Shown one piece after another: positions 18,934 through 28,903 of a DNA stretch of 64,000 bases (within the stretch, counting starts at the first letter, position 1; every line of letters begins with the position of its first letter). The DNA is from Solimonas variicoloris DSM 15731 (lineage in GTDB: Bacteria; Pseudomonadota; Gammaproteobacteria; Nevskiales; Nevskiaceae): positions 59,058 through 123,057 of the forward strand of contig NZ_KB907935.1 of the NCBI RefSeq assembly GCF_000382285.1. Reading direction: 5' to 3'. A program made the position numbers and the translations under genes. Below the pieces are notes generated by a model that did no database searches, was not told where the DNA came from, and saw only the letters and a list, made by a program, of their open reading frames with translations.

Positions 18934-20118
18934 TCAGCGCGGGTACGGCCGGTGCAAGGTGCAGGCCGGATTCAGGCGCACGCCGAAACCCGGCTTGTCG
19001 AGCGCGGCGAGACTCAGACGTCCGTTCAGCGGGACCGGCTCGTCGAGCAGCAGCGGATGGAACATCGGCACGACTTCATCGGCTTTCGGCGCCATCATCA
19101 GGAACTCGGCGAACGGCGAGTTGTGGCGCGTGATGACGAAATGATAGCTGTAGACCGACGAGCCATGTGGAATCACCAGCGCCCCGCGCGCGTCGGCGAG
19201 TGCCGAGATCTTGATCAGCTCGGTCAGGCCGCCGCACCAGCCGACGTCCGGCTGGATGATGTCGCAGCAGCCCATCTCGAGCAGCATGCGAAAGCCCCAG
19301 CGCGTCGCTTCGTGTTCGCCGGTCGTCACCAGCATGCCGCGCGGCGCCTGGCGCTTGAGCTCGGCGTAGCCCCAGTAGTCGTCGGGCGACAGCGCCTCCT
19401 CGATCCACTTCAGGCCGTGTACGTGGGCGCGCTGTGCGAGTCTGACCGCGTAGTTGAGATCCAGGCTCATCCAGCAGTCGTACATCAGCCAGAAGTCCTT
19501 GCCGACACGGGCGCGCATCTCGGCGAGCTCGGCGATGTTCTTGTTCAGGCCTTCCTCGCCCTCGGCCGGACCATGATGCAAGGGCATCTTGCCGCCGATG
19601 AAGCCCAGCTTCCTGGCGAGGTCGGGACGGGCACCGGTCGCGTAGAACTGCAGTTCCGGGCGCACCGCGCCGCCGAGCAGCTGGTGCACCGGTTCGCCGC
19701 GCAGCTTGCCGAGCAGGTCCCACAGCGCAAGATCGACGCCGGAGATCGCATTGACGACCAGCCCCTTGCGTCCGTAGTACTGCGTCGAGAAGTACATCTG
19801 ATCCCAGATCTTCTCGATCTCGGCGACGCGCGCGCCCTCGACGAAGCGCGCGAGATGCTTCTCGACGATGTAGGCGGCCGGCTCGCCGCCGGTCGTCACG
19901 GCGAAGCCGACCGTGCCGTCGCTGGCTTCGATCTCCACTACCAGCGTGCCGAGCACGTTGATGCCAAAGCTCTGCCGGCTCTGGCGATACTCCGGATAGC
20001 GCGCCATCGGCGTGGCGATATGGTCATCGATCCAGTGGCCATCGCCCTGGTCGTGGTAGTCGGCGCCGCCGCCGCGGACAACGTAGGCGCGCACCTGCTT
20101 GATGGTCGGCAAACGCAT
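18934..20118 (-). CDS. rhmD: L-rhamnonate dehydratase
   Basis: A 394-residue enolase-superfamily enzyme. It is strikingly close to E. coli RhmD throughout: [98 protein letters not shown] and DEPVPLNGR. The metal ligands (D in DCWMS, E in WIEE, E in TGEH) and the catalytic His of the IPHGS region are present. It dehydrates L-rhamnonate to 2-keto-3-deoxy-L-rhamnonate. This gene is the firmest anchor for calling the operon a rhamnose pathway and not a fucose one. Confidence 0.95.
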   Translation of the reverse strand: MRLPTIKQVRAYVVRGGGADYHDQGDGHWIDDHIATPMARYPEYRQSRQSFGINVLGTLVVEIEASDGTVGFAVTTGGEPAAYIVEKHLARFVEGARVAEIEKIWDQMYFSTQYYGRKGLVVNAISGVDLALWDLLGKLRGEPVHQLLGGAVRPELQFYATGARPDLARKLGFIGGKMPLHHGPAEGEEGLNKNIAELAEMRARVGKDFWLMYDCWMSLDLNYAVRLAQRAHVHGLKWIEEALSPDDYWGYAELKRQAPRGMLVTTGEHEATRWGFRMLLEMGCCDIIQPDVGWCGGLTELIKISALADARGALVIPHGSSVYSYHFVITRHNSPFAEFLMMAPKADEVVPMFHPLLLDEPVPLNGRLSLAALDKPGFGVRLNPACTLHRPYPR

Positions 20119-20163
20119 CGAGGAGCTTCCTGAACTTGCGAGAGTGATTCCGATGGCGGGGCG

Positions 20164-20916
20164 TCAGTACGTCGTCCGTCCGCCGGAGATGTCGAAGGTG
20201 CTCGCCGTCGTGAACGAGCAGTCCTCGCTCGACAGCCAGCAGATCATCGCCGCGGTCTCCTGCGGCTCGCCGAGGCGGCCCATCGGGATGCGCGAGCGCA
20301 TGTACTCGATGTGCTCGGGCTTCATCTGCGTGAGGATCTCGGTGTTGGCGGTCGCCGGCGTGATGCAGTTGACGAGAATGTTCTTCGTCGCCAGCTCCTT
20401 GCCGAGCGACTTGGTCAGGCCGATCAGGCCGGCCTTCGACGCGCTGTAATGGGATGCGTTCGGATTGCCTTCCTTGCCAGCGACCGAGGCGATGTTGACG
20501 ATCCGTCCGTAGCCGTTCTCCAGCATCGACGGCACGATCGCGCGCACGGTCAGCACCGGGCCCATCAGGTTGACGTCGAGTACGCGGCGCCAGACGGCCG
20601 GATCGAGTTCCCAGGTCGGGCCGTTGCCGCCGGTGATGCCGGCGTTGTTGACGAGGATATCGATCTTGCCGAAGCGTTCGCGCGTCGCCAGCGCCGCGGC
20701 ATCCACGGCGTGTTCGTCGGTCAGCTCGACGGTCCGGATCGCGACGCGCTGCGGCCGCGCGAGCGCTGCCTGCGCCTGCTGCAGGCGCTCGGCGTCGATG
20801 TCCCACAGCGAGACCGCAGCGCCGGACGCGAGCATGCGCTCGGCGGTGGCGTAGCCGATGCCGCGCGCGCCGCCAGTGATGACGGCGACGCGGCCTTCGA
20901 GATCGATGCGGTTCAC
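20164..20916 (-). CDS. 2-keto-3-deoxy-L-rhamnonate 4-dehydrogenase (SDR)
   Basis: A 250-residue SDR with VAVITGGARGIGYATAERM, NNAGITGGNGP, the catalytic IASVAGKEGNPNASHYSASKAG and a C-terminal FDISGGRTTY. In the diketo-hydrolase version of the rhamnose pathway (LRA5) such an enzyme oxidises 2-keto-3-deoxy-rhamnonate to 2,4-diketo-3-deoxy-rhamnonate with NAD+. The start is a GTG that overlaps the TGA of the preceding hydrolase gene (GTGA), so the two are translationally coupled. The substrate is assigned from its operon partners. Confidence 0.85.
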   Translation of the reverse strand: MNRIDLEGRVAVITGGARGIGYATAERMLASGAAVSLWDIDAERLQQAQAALARPQRVAIRTVELTDEHAVDAAALATRERFGKIDILVNNAGITGGNGPTWELDPAVWRRVLDVNLMGPVLTVRAIVPSMLENGYGRIVNIASVAGKEGNPNASHYSASKAGLIGLTKSLGKELATKNILVNCITPATANTEILTQMKPEHIEYMRSRIPMGRLGEPQETAAMICWLSSEDCSFTTASTFDISGGRTTY

Positions 20917-21761
20917 GGCCGTGCCTGCACGGTGCGCTGCTGCTGGACACCGAGGCCTTCAATGCCGAGGCGCATCGTCTGCCCGGCGCGAAGGTAGACC
21001 GGCGGGCGCTGGCCGAAGCCGACGCCGGGCGGGGTGCCGGTCGAGATGATGTCGCCCGGCTGCAGGCTCATGAACTGGCTGACGTACGCGACCAGATAGG
21101 CGACGTCGAAGATCATCGTCCGCGTGTTGCCGCTCTGGTAACGATGCCCGTCGACCTCGAGGAACATGTCGAGGTTCTGCACGTCGGCGACCTCGTCGCG
21201 GGTCACGAGCCAGGGGCCGAGCGGCGCGAACGTATCGCAGCCCTTGCCCTTGTCCCACTGGCCGCCGCGCTCGAGCTGGTAGGCGCGCTCGGACACGTCG
21301 TTGACGACGCAGTAGCCGGCGACGTGCTCGAGGGCCAGCCCGGGCGGCACGTACTTGGCGGTCTTGCCGATGACGACGCCGAGCTCGACTTCCCAGTCGG
21401 TCTTCTCGGCGCCCGGCGGAATCTCGACGTCGTCGTGCGGGCCGACGATTGCGCTCGACGGTTTCATGAACAACACCGGTTCGGCCGGTATCGCCATGTT
21501 CGATTCGGCGGCGTGGTCGCTGTAGTTGAGGCCAATGCAGACGATCTTGCCGACGCCGCTGACGCAGGCGCCGTAGCGCGGCGTGCCGGTCACGGCCGGC
21601 AGGCTGGCCGGATCGAGCGCACGCAGGCGCGCCAGCGTGTCGGGCGACAGGGCCGCGCCGGCGATGTCGGGCACGTGCGCCGACAGGTCCCGCAACTGTC
21701 CCTGCGCGTCGACCAGGGCGGGCCGTTCCTGTCCGGGCCGGCCGTAGCGTGCGAGCTTCAT
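20913..21761 (-). CDS. 2,4-diketo-3-deoxy-L-rhamnonate hydrolase (FAH family)
   Basis: A 282-residue fumarylacetoacetate-hydrolase-family protein. The ATG at 21761 has GGAGG upstream. Family motifs: VCIGLNYSDHAAES, EPVLFMKPSSAIVGP, TDWEVELGVVIGK with the metal-binding acidic residues, VNDVSERAYQ, and DIISTGTPPGVGFGQ. It is expected to hydrolyse the diketo acid to pyruvate and L-lactate (LRA6), replacing the aldolase of the other rhamnose pathways. It is the first gene of the operon, and the promoter must lie in the 204-base gap to the LysR gene. Confidence 0.88.
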   Translation of the reverse strand: MKLARYGRPGQERPALVDAQGQLRDLSAHVPDIAGAALSPDTLARLRALDPASLPAVTGTPRYGACVSGVGKIVCIGLNYSDHAAESNMAIPAEPVLFMKPSSAIVGPHDDVEIPPGAEKTDWEVELGVVIGKTAKYVPPGLALEHVAGYCVVNDVSERAYQLERGGQWDKGKGCDTFAPLGPWLVTRDEVADVQNLDMFLEVDGHRYQSGNTRTMIFDVAYLVAYVSQFMSLQPGDIISTGTPPGVGFGQRPPVYLRAGQTMRLGIEGLGVQQQRTVQARP

Positions 21762-21965
21762 GCGATTCCTCCGGTGCCGCTTGTGATTCGGATGTGACGA
21801 CGCATGATCGCCGAGCGATCGATGACGATCCAATTGAAAAAAAGCTCCGATCGATAGCAAAACGCGATGCATGCGCGCGCATGGGCGCTGCGACGAGGCT
21901 CGGTCTCGCCGTTTCGGTCGATCGCAGGAATGCCGACGGCGGCGCGCCGCCGCAGGGGACTCGCG

Positions 21966-22934
21966 TCAGGCTGCCGTGGCCGCGCCGCCGGCGACGCGCG
22001 GCGTCTGCGAGTACTGGCGCAGCAGCGCCACGAAGCGCTCCGCCGGTTCGGCGAGCGTCTCGTGCTTGCGCGTCAGAATCCCGAAGCCTTCGAGGTTGCG
22101 GCCGATCTCGATCGGCAGCATCACCAGCAGCTTGGCGCGCAGATGGTCGCGCACCACCGGCTCCGGCAGCATCGCGATCGCGTCGCTGTTCTGCACCAGT
22201 TGCAGTGTCGCGAAAATCGAGCCGCATTCGACGACGTTGCCCGGCGAGGCCAGGCGCGCGTGCGCCAGTTCCTCTTCGAACAGGCGGCGCGCCGGGCTCG
22301 TCAGCGGCTGCAGGACCCACGGCAGCTCGATCAGCTCGGCGAGGCGCAGGCTGCGCCGGCTGCCGAGCGGATGGCCTGCGCGGACGATCAGCCGCATCGA
22401 TTCGTTGGCGAGCGGTTCGAAGTCGAATTCGTTGTGCTGCAGCGGATGCGTGAAGCGGCCCAACGCGAAGTCGATCTGCCCGCGTTGCAGCAGTTCGACG
22501 ATCTGGTCGCTGGTTTCGCCGAGAATGCGCACGTTCAGCAGCGGCCGCTCGGCCTTCAGGTCGGCGACGGCCATCGCCAGCAGATCCGGCGCCGCGCCCA
22601 TGATCGCGCCGACCGTCAGCTGGCCGTGGCCGCCCCGGCGCTTCACCTCCAGTCCTTCGGCGAAGCGCTGCAGATCGGTGAGAGTACGGCGCGCATAGGC
22701 CAGCGTCACCTGACCGAGCGGCGTCGGATGAAGGCCGCGCGCGCGGCGCTCGAACAGCAGGAAGCCGAAAGCCTCCTCGATGTTGGCCAGCATGCGGCTC
22801 GCGCTCGGCTGCGCGACGTTGATCTCGGCGGCGGCCTGATGAAGGTTGCCCGTTTCGTCGAGCGCCACGAGCAGCGATAGATGCTTGAAGCGTAGGCGGT
22901 TGACCAGCGCCAGCACGGAGCGGGAAGTGCTCAT
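21966..22934 (-). CDS. LysR-family regulator, probably of the rhamnose operon
   Basis: A 322-residue LysR-type activator. The N-terminal winged helix (LSLLVALDETGNLHQAAAEINVAQPSASRMLANIEEAFGFLLFERRARGLHPTPLG) is followed by a periplasmic-binding-like effector domain resembling the GbpR/PcaQ branch, which senses sugars and aromatic acids. It lies directly upstream of the rhamnose operon on the same strand, 204 bases from the first catabolic gene. The gap contains a palindrome CATGCGCGCATG (21870-21881) that could be part of its site. The effector is unknown; a pathway intermediate is likely. Confidence 0.88.
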   Translation of the reverse strand: MSTSRSVLALVNRLRFKHLSLLVALDETGNLHQAAAEINVAQPSASRMLANIEEAFGFLLFERRARGLHPTPLGQVTLAYARRTLTDLQRFAEGLEVKRRGGHGQLTVGAIMGAAPDLLAMAVADLKAERPLLNVRILGETSDQIVELLQRGQIDFALGRFTHPLQHNEFDFEPLANESMRLIVRAGHPLGSRRSLRLAELIELPWVLQPLTSPARRLFEEELAHARLASPGNVVECGSIFATLQLVQNSDAIAMLPEPVVRDHLRAKLLVMLPIEIGRNLEGFGILTRKHETLAEPAERFVALLRQYSQTPRVAGGAATAA

Positions 22935-23129
22935 ATACGTTTTATGTATCGCTTGGTGAGAATCTCGAACAGGTCTGATATCGATCGCGCGATTATAGTC
23001 AGGTCCCGCATCGCGCCGCCCGCAGCGCGCCGCGGGCGGATGCCAGCGCCTCGCCGATTCAAGAAGCCGCCGGTCGCGCCGATACCCGCAGCATCGGGTG
23101 CGATGCACCCCGCCAGCGAGGAAGCCGCC

Positions 23130-23510
23130 GTGTCGTATGCCGCCGTCCGCCAATACCAGGATGCCTCGACCAGTACCGTCAGCGCCGAGCTGTCGCCGCA
23201 TCGCCTGACGGCGATGCTGTTCGACGGCGCGCTGGCGCGCCTGGCGACGGGCCGCGGCGCGATGGCGCGCGGCGAGCTCGCGATCAAGCTGCGCGCGATG
23301 TCCGGCGCGCTGGCGATCGTCGAGCATCTGCGCGCCTGCCTCGACCACCGGGCCGGCGGCGCCGTCGCCCGCAACCTCGATGCGCTGTACGACTACATGC
23401 TGCGCCGTCTGGTGCACGCCAACGCCAGCAACGATGTTGCCGCGGTCGACGAGGTGATCGGCCTGCTGCGCCCGCTGCGCGAGGCCTGGGACGCGATCGG
23501 CGAGCGCTGA
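23130..23510 (+). CDS. fliS: Flagellin export chaperone FliS
   Basis: A 126-residue helical protein. The GTG at 23130 has AGGAAG six bases upstream and gives VSYAAVRQYQDASTSTVSAELSPHRLTAMLFDGALARL, the usual FliS beginning; earlier ATGs give no such match. FliS binds flagellin C-termini and delivers them to the export gate. Here it opens the flagellar cluster directly beside the divergent LysR gene, without fliC or fliD upstream. The next gene starts one base after its stop. Confidence 0.88.
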   Translation: MSYAAVRQYQDASTSTVSAELSPHRLTAMLFDGALARLATGRGAMARGELAIKLRAMSGALAIVEHLRACLDHRAGGAVARNLDALYDYMLRRLVHANASNDVAAVDEVIGLLRPLREAWDAIGER

Positions 23511-23511
23511 C

Positions 23512-24057
23512 GTGCCATTGCCCGGCCTCAGCTATCGCGACCGCCTGCCGCTGACCTGGCAGACGGTGGCAACAGACGGACCGCCGGTCGACTGGGCCGC
23601 GCAGAATCTGCGCATGCTGACGGCGCTGGCCACGCTCGACGAGCGCACGCGCATCGAGCCGGAGACGCCGGGCGCGCAGGAGTTCGAGCGCCTGCATCAC
23701 AAATTCGATCTGATGATCGAGTTGCTCGGTGCGCTGCTGCGTGCGGCGCAGCCCTTGCCGGCGCCGCGCCCAGTGTGCGTCGGCGCCGAAGGCCTGGCCT
23801 GGCCGCTGGACGCCGACTCGCCGGCGCCCGGCGCCTGTGTCGACGTCCGTCTTTATCTGCATCCCTCGCTGCCGGCGCCGCTGCAATGGCGCGGCCGGGT
23901 CCTCGCGCACGAGGACGGCGAGGTGCTGCTGCAGTTCGCGCCGTGGCCGGAGGCGCTGGCCGCCGCGGTCGAGCGCCACGTGTTCACCCGGCACCGTCGG
24001 TCTGTCGCTGGCGCACGTTCGCCAGTTCAGCGCGGAGACGGCGAAACGGGCTCATAG
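23512..24057 (+). CDS. FliS-linked PilZ-like protein
   Basis: A 181-residue protein starting with GTG one base after fliS. The N-terminal half is helical (TPGAQEFERLHHKFDLMIELLGALLRAAQ); the C-terminal half is beta-rich (ACVDVRLYLHPSLPAPLQWRGRVLAHEDGEVLLQF) and resembles a PilZ barrel. The c-di-GMP-binding RxxxR and D/NxSxxG motifs are not seen, so it may not bind the nucleotide. In Xanthomonas a PilZ-domain gene also follows fliS, which supports this call. The role is probably flagellar or motility control, by context only. Confidence 0.55.
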   Translation: MPLPGLSYRDRLPLTWQTVATDGPPVDWAAQNLRMLTALATLDERTRIEPETPGAQEFERLHHKFDLMIELLGALLRAAQPLPAPRPVCVGAEGLAWPLDADSPAPGACVDVRLYLHPSLPAPLQWRGRVLAHEDGEVLLQFAPWPEALAAAVERHVFTRHRRSVAGARSPVQRGDGETGS

Positions 24058-24106
24058 AATCCGTTACCTCAGTGTTACATCCTTAAATGAGGAACGGAGC
24101 CTGCCG

Positions 24107-24742
24107 ATGCGAGTGGTACTGGCGGAGCCGCAGAACCTGGTGCGCGCCGGCCTGCGCCGGTTGCTGGAAGAACATGCCCACGCCGAGATCGTCGGGGAAG
24201 CCGCCGACGGCTCACAGTTGCTCGAGCTGACCGGCCGCCTGCGGCCCGAAGTGGTCCTGACCGAGCTGAACCTGCCGCAGATTTCCGGGCTCGAGGCGCT
24301 GGCGCAGATCCGCCGCCATTACCCGGAGGTCGCGGTCATCATCCTTTCGTCGCCGACAGATGGCCATCACGTGCGCGTCGCGCTGCGCAGCGGCGCCGCC
24401 GGCTTCATCGCCAAGGACGCCGAGCCGATGGAGCTGAGCCTGGCGCTGCGCGCCGTCGAGCGCCATCAGATCTATCTGAGCCCGGCGATCTCGCACAAGG
24501 CGATCGAGCGTCGCGCCGACCAGCGCCTCGAAGACGCGGCGGTGCTGACGCCGCGCCAGCGACAGGTGCTGCAGCTGATCGGCCGCGGCAAGTCGACCAA
24601 GGAAATCGCCGCGCTGATGGGCATCAGCATCAAGACTGTGGAGACGCATCGCGCGCGTCTGATGCAGGCGCTGGGCCTCTACGGCACCAACGCGCTGATG
24701 CGCCACGCGATCCGCAGTGGCCTCGATCACATGCTGGTGTGA
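24107..24742 (+). CDS. LuxR/NarL-type response regulator with altered receiver
   Basis: A 211-residue protein from the ATG at 24107. The receiver domain (1-120) is followed by a LuxR helix-turn-helix (LTPRQRQVLQLIGRGKSTKEIAALMGISIKTVETHRARLMQALGL, about 145-190). The acidic pair normally Asp-Asp after strand 1 is E7-P8, and the phospho-acceptor Asp is replaced by E53 (VVLTELNLP). The conserved Lys is kept (FIAKDAEP). It is therefore unlikely to be phosphorylated and may be active as made. It sits between the fliS group and rpoN2, so flagellar control is likely. Confidence 0.88.
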   Translation: MRVVLAEPQNLVRAGLRRLLEEHAHAEIVGEAADGSQLLELTGRLRPEVVLTELNLPQISGLEALAQIRRHYPEVAVIILSSPTDGHHVRVALRSGAAGFIAKDAEPMELSLALRAVERHQIYLSPAISHKAIERRADQRLEDAAVLTPRQRQVLQLIGRGKSTKEIAALMGISIKTVETHRARLMQALGLYGTNALMRHAIRSGLDHMLV

Positions 24743-24757
24743 TGGCGGAATTTCGTC

Positions 24758-24782
24758 GCAGGTCGGGGTAACCCCGACCTGC
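24758..24782. terminator. Strong hairpin before rpoN
   Basis: GCAGGTCGGGG-TAA-CCCCGACCTGC, a perfect 11-bp stem directly after the LuxR-type gene. No T run follows at once (GGTGGGGAATAATTTT), so it is a structural terminator or an mRNA-stabilising hairpin. Confidence 0.55.
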
Positions 24783-24871
24783 GGTGGGGAATAATTTTCT
24801 TTGGGGATGCCGCCGAATTCGTAACAGTGTGTCAGCCGATTCGCTCAGGGTCGCGAACAGGGGACACGCCG

Positions 24872-26320
24872 ATGACGAAGATGAACGTGCAGGCCCGCAT
24901 GGGCCAGCAGATCGCGATGACGCCGCAGCTGCTGCAGTCGATCCGCCTGCTGCAGCTGTCGACGCTGGAACTCGAGCAGGAACTGCGGCAGGCGCTCGCG
25001 CAGAACGTGATGCTCGAAGGCGAGGACGACGAACTCGCATACGCCGAACCGGCGCCGGCCGAGGACGAGCGCCAGGACGTCGAGGTCAGTGGCTGCGACG
25101 CCGCCGCGACCGGCCGCGTCGAGGCCGATTTCGACTGGTCGGTGCGCGAATCGTGGAGTGGCGGCGAGCCGGTCGACGAGGACGGCGAGCGCTGGGAAGC
25201 GCGCGTCGCCGCGGCGCCGCAGACCGATGCGCGCCTCGCCGCGCTCGAACAGCTGCGCCTGGTCGTCGCCGATCGTCGCCAGGCGGCGCTCTGCGCGGCG
25301 ATCGTCGACGCCGTCGACGACAACGGCTATCTCGAACAGCCGCTCGACGGCATCGCCCGCGAATGCGGCGTCGAGCCGCTCGCCGGCGATGCCGAAATGG
25401 CGGCGGCGCTGCGGCTGGTGCAGCACCATGTCGAACCGAGCGGCTTCGCCGCCCGCGACCTGCGCGAATGCCTGACGCTGCAGCTCGATGCGCAGCCGGC
25501 GGCGACGCCGGGCCTGGCGCTGGCGCGCCGCATCGTCGCCAGCGGCCTCGAACACTTCGCCGCGCAGGACTACGCCGCGCTCGCCACCGCGTTCGCCGCC
25601 GACCGCGCCGCGCTGCACGACGCGCTCGACCTGATCCTGAGCCTCAATCCGAAGCCGGCCAGCGCGCTGGCCGCGCCGGCCGAGGCCGCGCTGCCGGATC
25701 TGATCGTCACCGGCACGCCGGGCAACTGGCGCGTCGAGCTCAACGCCGAACGCCTGCCGCGCGTGCGCGTCAACGCCGCCTACGAGCGCATGCTCGGCGC
25801 CACCGCGCACCGGGCGCTGCGCGACCAGCTGCAGGAGGCGCGCTGGCTGGTGCGCGGTCTGGAAATGCGCCACGACACGCTGCTGCGCAGCGGCCGCGCG
25901 ATCTTCGCCCGCCAGCAGGGCTTCCTTGAACGGGGCGAGGAGGGCATGGCGCCGTTGACCCTGCGCGAGATCGCCGACAGCATCGGCATGCACGAATCGA
26001 CCGTCTGTCGGGTCAGCAGCAACAAATGGGTGGCGACGCCGTGGGGCGTCTATGAATTGAAGGCATTCTTCCCCTCGCAGATCGCGGGTCGGGGGCAGGA
26101 AAGCTCAGGCACGGCGGTCAAGGCCTTGATCCGCAAGATCATCAATGCCGAGAACCGTCAGGCGCCGCTGAGCGACGGCGAGATCGCCGCGCTGCTCGCG
26201 AGGCAGGGGATCGAAGTCGCGCGGCGCACCGTGGCCAAGTACCGTGAGGCCATGCGCATCCCGCCGGTGAAAGAGCGCGGCATGCAGAACGTGGCACGGC
26301 GTTTGCCGCTGGCGGGCTGA
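24872..26320 (+). CDS. rpoN2: RNA polymerase sigma-54 factor (flagellar copy)
   Basis: A 482-residue sigma-54. The N-terminal activator-interacting region (ARMGQQIAMTPQLLQSIRLLQLSTLELEQEL) is followed by an acidic linker, a core-binding domain, the helix-turn-helix PLTLREIADSIGMHESTVCRVSSNKW and the RpoN box variant ARRTVAKYRE (consensus ARRTVAKYRE is met). Its place just before vemR and fleQ matches the second rpoN of Xanthomonas, which serves flagellar genes with FleQ. Sigma-54-type sites occur before fliE and fliL in this window. Confidence 0.96.
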   Translation: MTKMNVQARMGQQIAMTPQLLQSIRLLQLSTLELEQELRQALAQNVMLEGEDDELAYAEPAPAEDERQDVEVSGCDAAATGRVEADFDWSVRESWSGGEPVDEDGERWEARVAAAPQTDARLAALEQLRLVVADRRQAALCAAIVDAVDDNGYLEQPLDGIARECGVEPLAGDAEMAAALRLVQHHVEPSGFAARDLRECLTLQLDAQPAATPGLALARRIVASGLEHFAAQDYAALATAFAADRAALHDALDLILSLNPKPASALAAPAEAALPDLIVTGTPGNWRVELNAERLPRVRVNAAYERMLGATAHRALRDQLQEARWLVRGLEMRHDTLLRSGRAIFARQQGFLERGEEGMAPLTLREIADSIGMHESTVCRVSSNKWVATPWGVYELKAFFPSQIAGRGQESSGTAVKALIRKIINAENRQAPLSDGEIAALLARQGIEVARRTVAKYREAMRIPPVKERGMQNVARRLPLAG

Positions 26321-26358
26321 TCGGACAAAAGGGGCGCGAGCCCCGGGGGGGCAGGGCG

Positions 26359-26734
26359 GTGACGAAGGTGCGGACGCTGCTGGTCGACGACAATCGGCCG
26401 TTCCTGATTCTGGCGCGGCATCTGCTCGCCGGCTTTGCGGAGATCCAGGTCGTCGGCGAGGCCTACGACGGCGAGGAAGCCGTGCGCGCTGCCGAGGAAC
26501 TGCAACCCGAGCTCATCATCATGGACCTGGCGATGCCACGCATGGGCGGCTTGCAGGCCACGCGCCTGATCAAGGCGCAGGACGCGCCGCCGGTCATCGT
26601 CATCGCCTCGCACTACGACGACGCCGCGCATCGGGAATTCGTCGCCCAGGTGGGCGCCGAGGGGTTCATCAACAAGCGCAACTACGAAAACGACGTGATC
26701 CAGCTGGTGCGTCGTCTGTTGCGGGAGAGGGGTG

Positions 26735-26742
<8 letters not shown>
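26359..26742 (+). CDS. vemR: VemR-type single-domain response regulator
   Basis: A 127-residue CheY-like receiver without an output domain, starting with GTG. All phosphorylation residues are present: the D10-D11 pair (LLVDDNRP), the acceptor Asp in [12 protein letters not shown], and the Lys in FINKRNYE. In Xanthomonas campestris the same gene lies between rpoN2 and fleQ and affects motility, exopolysaccharide and virulence through FleQ. Its 3' end overlaps the fleQ start, so the two are coupled. Confidence 0.88.
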
Positions 26743-28212
<1,470 letters not shown>

Positions 28213-28216
<4 letters not shown>

Positions 28217-28764
28217 CGCTCGCCGCGGGGCCGCGCATGCGCGGCCACGCCGGCTGCCGACGCACCCTCGCTGCAGGCGCCAGCCAGGGCTTCTGTTCGT
28301 GCCATGGGCGCTGACGGACCCTGGCGCGCCGGTGCGGCCGCGCAGCCGTCGCCCGCTTCGCTGGCGCGCACCTGCTGCAGCACCCGTTCGAGGTTCGTCG
28401 CGCAGCTGACGTCGGCCGGCTGCTCCTCGATGCTGCCGATGATCGCCAGCAGGCGCTGGCGATTGTCGGCCAGGCGCTGCTGCAGGCGCTCGATCTCGCC
28501 GACCTTGCGCCTGAGGCTGGCGAGCAGCTCGTCCTGTCGCCATGGCCGGCTTCCCGACTGCGGCAGCAGGGCGCGGATTTCGTCGAGCGTGAAGCCGCAG
28601 CGCTGCGCGCTGGTGATGATCTCCAGGACCTGCAGCGCCGCGGGCGGATACTGGCGATAGCCGTTGGCGCCGCGGCGCACGGGAGCGAGCAGTCCACTGG
28701 CCTCGTAGAAGCGGATCTTCGAAGCGGCGAGGCCGCTGTGCCGGGCAAGTTCGCCGATCTTCAT
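28213..28764 (-). CDS. MerR-family regulator
   Basis: A 183-residue MerR protein: winged helix [39 protein letters not shown], followed by a long dimerisation helix ([21 protein letters not shown]). The C-terminal tail has scattered cysteines (SCATN, GCAA, ACSEG) and no fixed metal-binding pattern, so the inducer is not readable. It is divergent from a metallo-hydrolase gene, and the promoter between them has the 19-base spacer typical of MerR control. A palindrome GGCCGCGCATGCGCGGCC lies in its 3' end (28229-28246), next to the fleQ stop. Confidence 0.9.
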
Positions 28765-28780
28765 GGACCTCGTCCGCCTG

Positions 28781-28811
28781 TTGACCTTCAAGCTGACTTC
28801 AAGCTTAGCGT
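28781..28811 (+). promoter_or_regulatory. MerR-type promoter with 19-base spacer
   Basis: TTGACC (28781-28786) and TAGCGT (28806-28811) are 19 bases apart. The spacer holds two copies of TTCAAGCT (28787-28794 and 28798-28805), an 11-base period. Over-long spacers bridged by a MerR dimer are the hallmark of this class. It would drive the metallo-hydrolase gene at 28904. Confidence 0.6.
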
Positions 28812-28903
28812 CGGTGCCTCGGCCTGATCCAGCGCCGCGCCCGAAGCTCTGCGGTGCCGCGCGGGATGCAGACACGCGTTGCCACGAGAACAAGGAGGAA
28901 ATC

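Noticed and set aside
17019..20916. L-fucose instead of L-rhamnose catabolism
   Set aside because: Lactonase and dehydrogenase families fit both, but the dehydratase matches RhmD throughout and the transporter is RhaT, so rhamnose is favoured.
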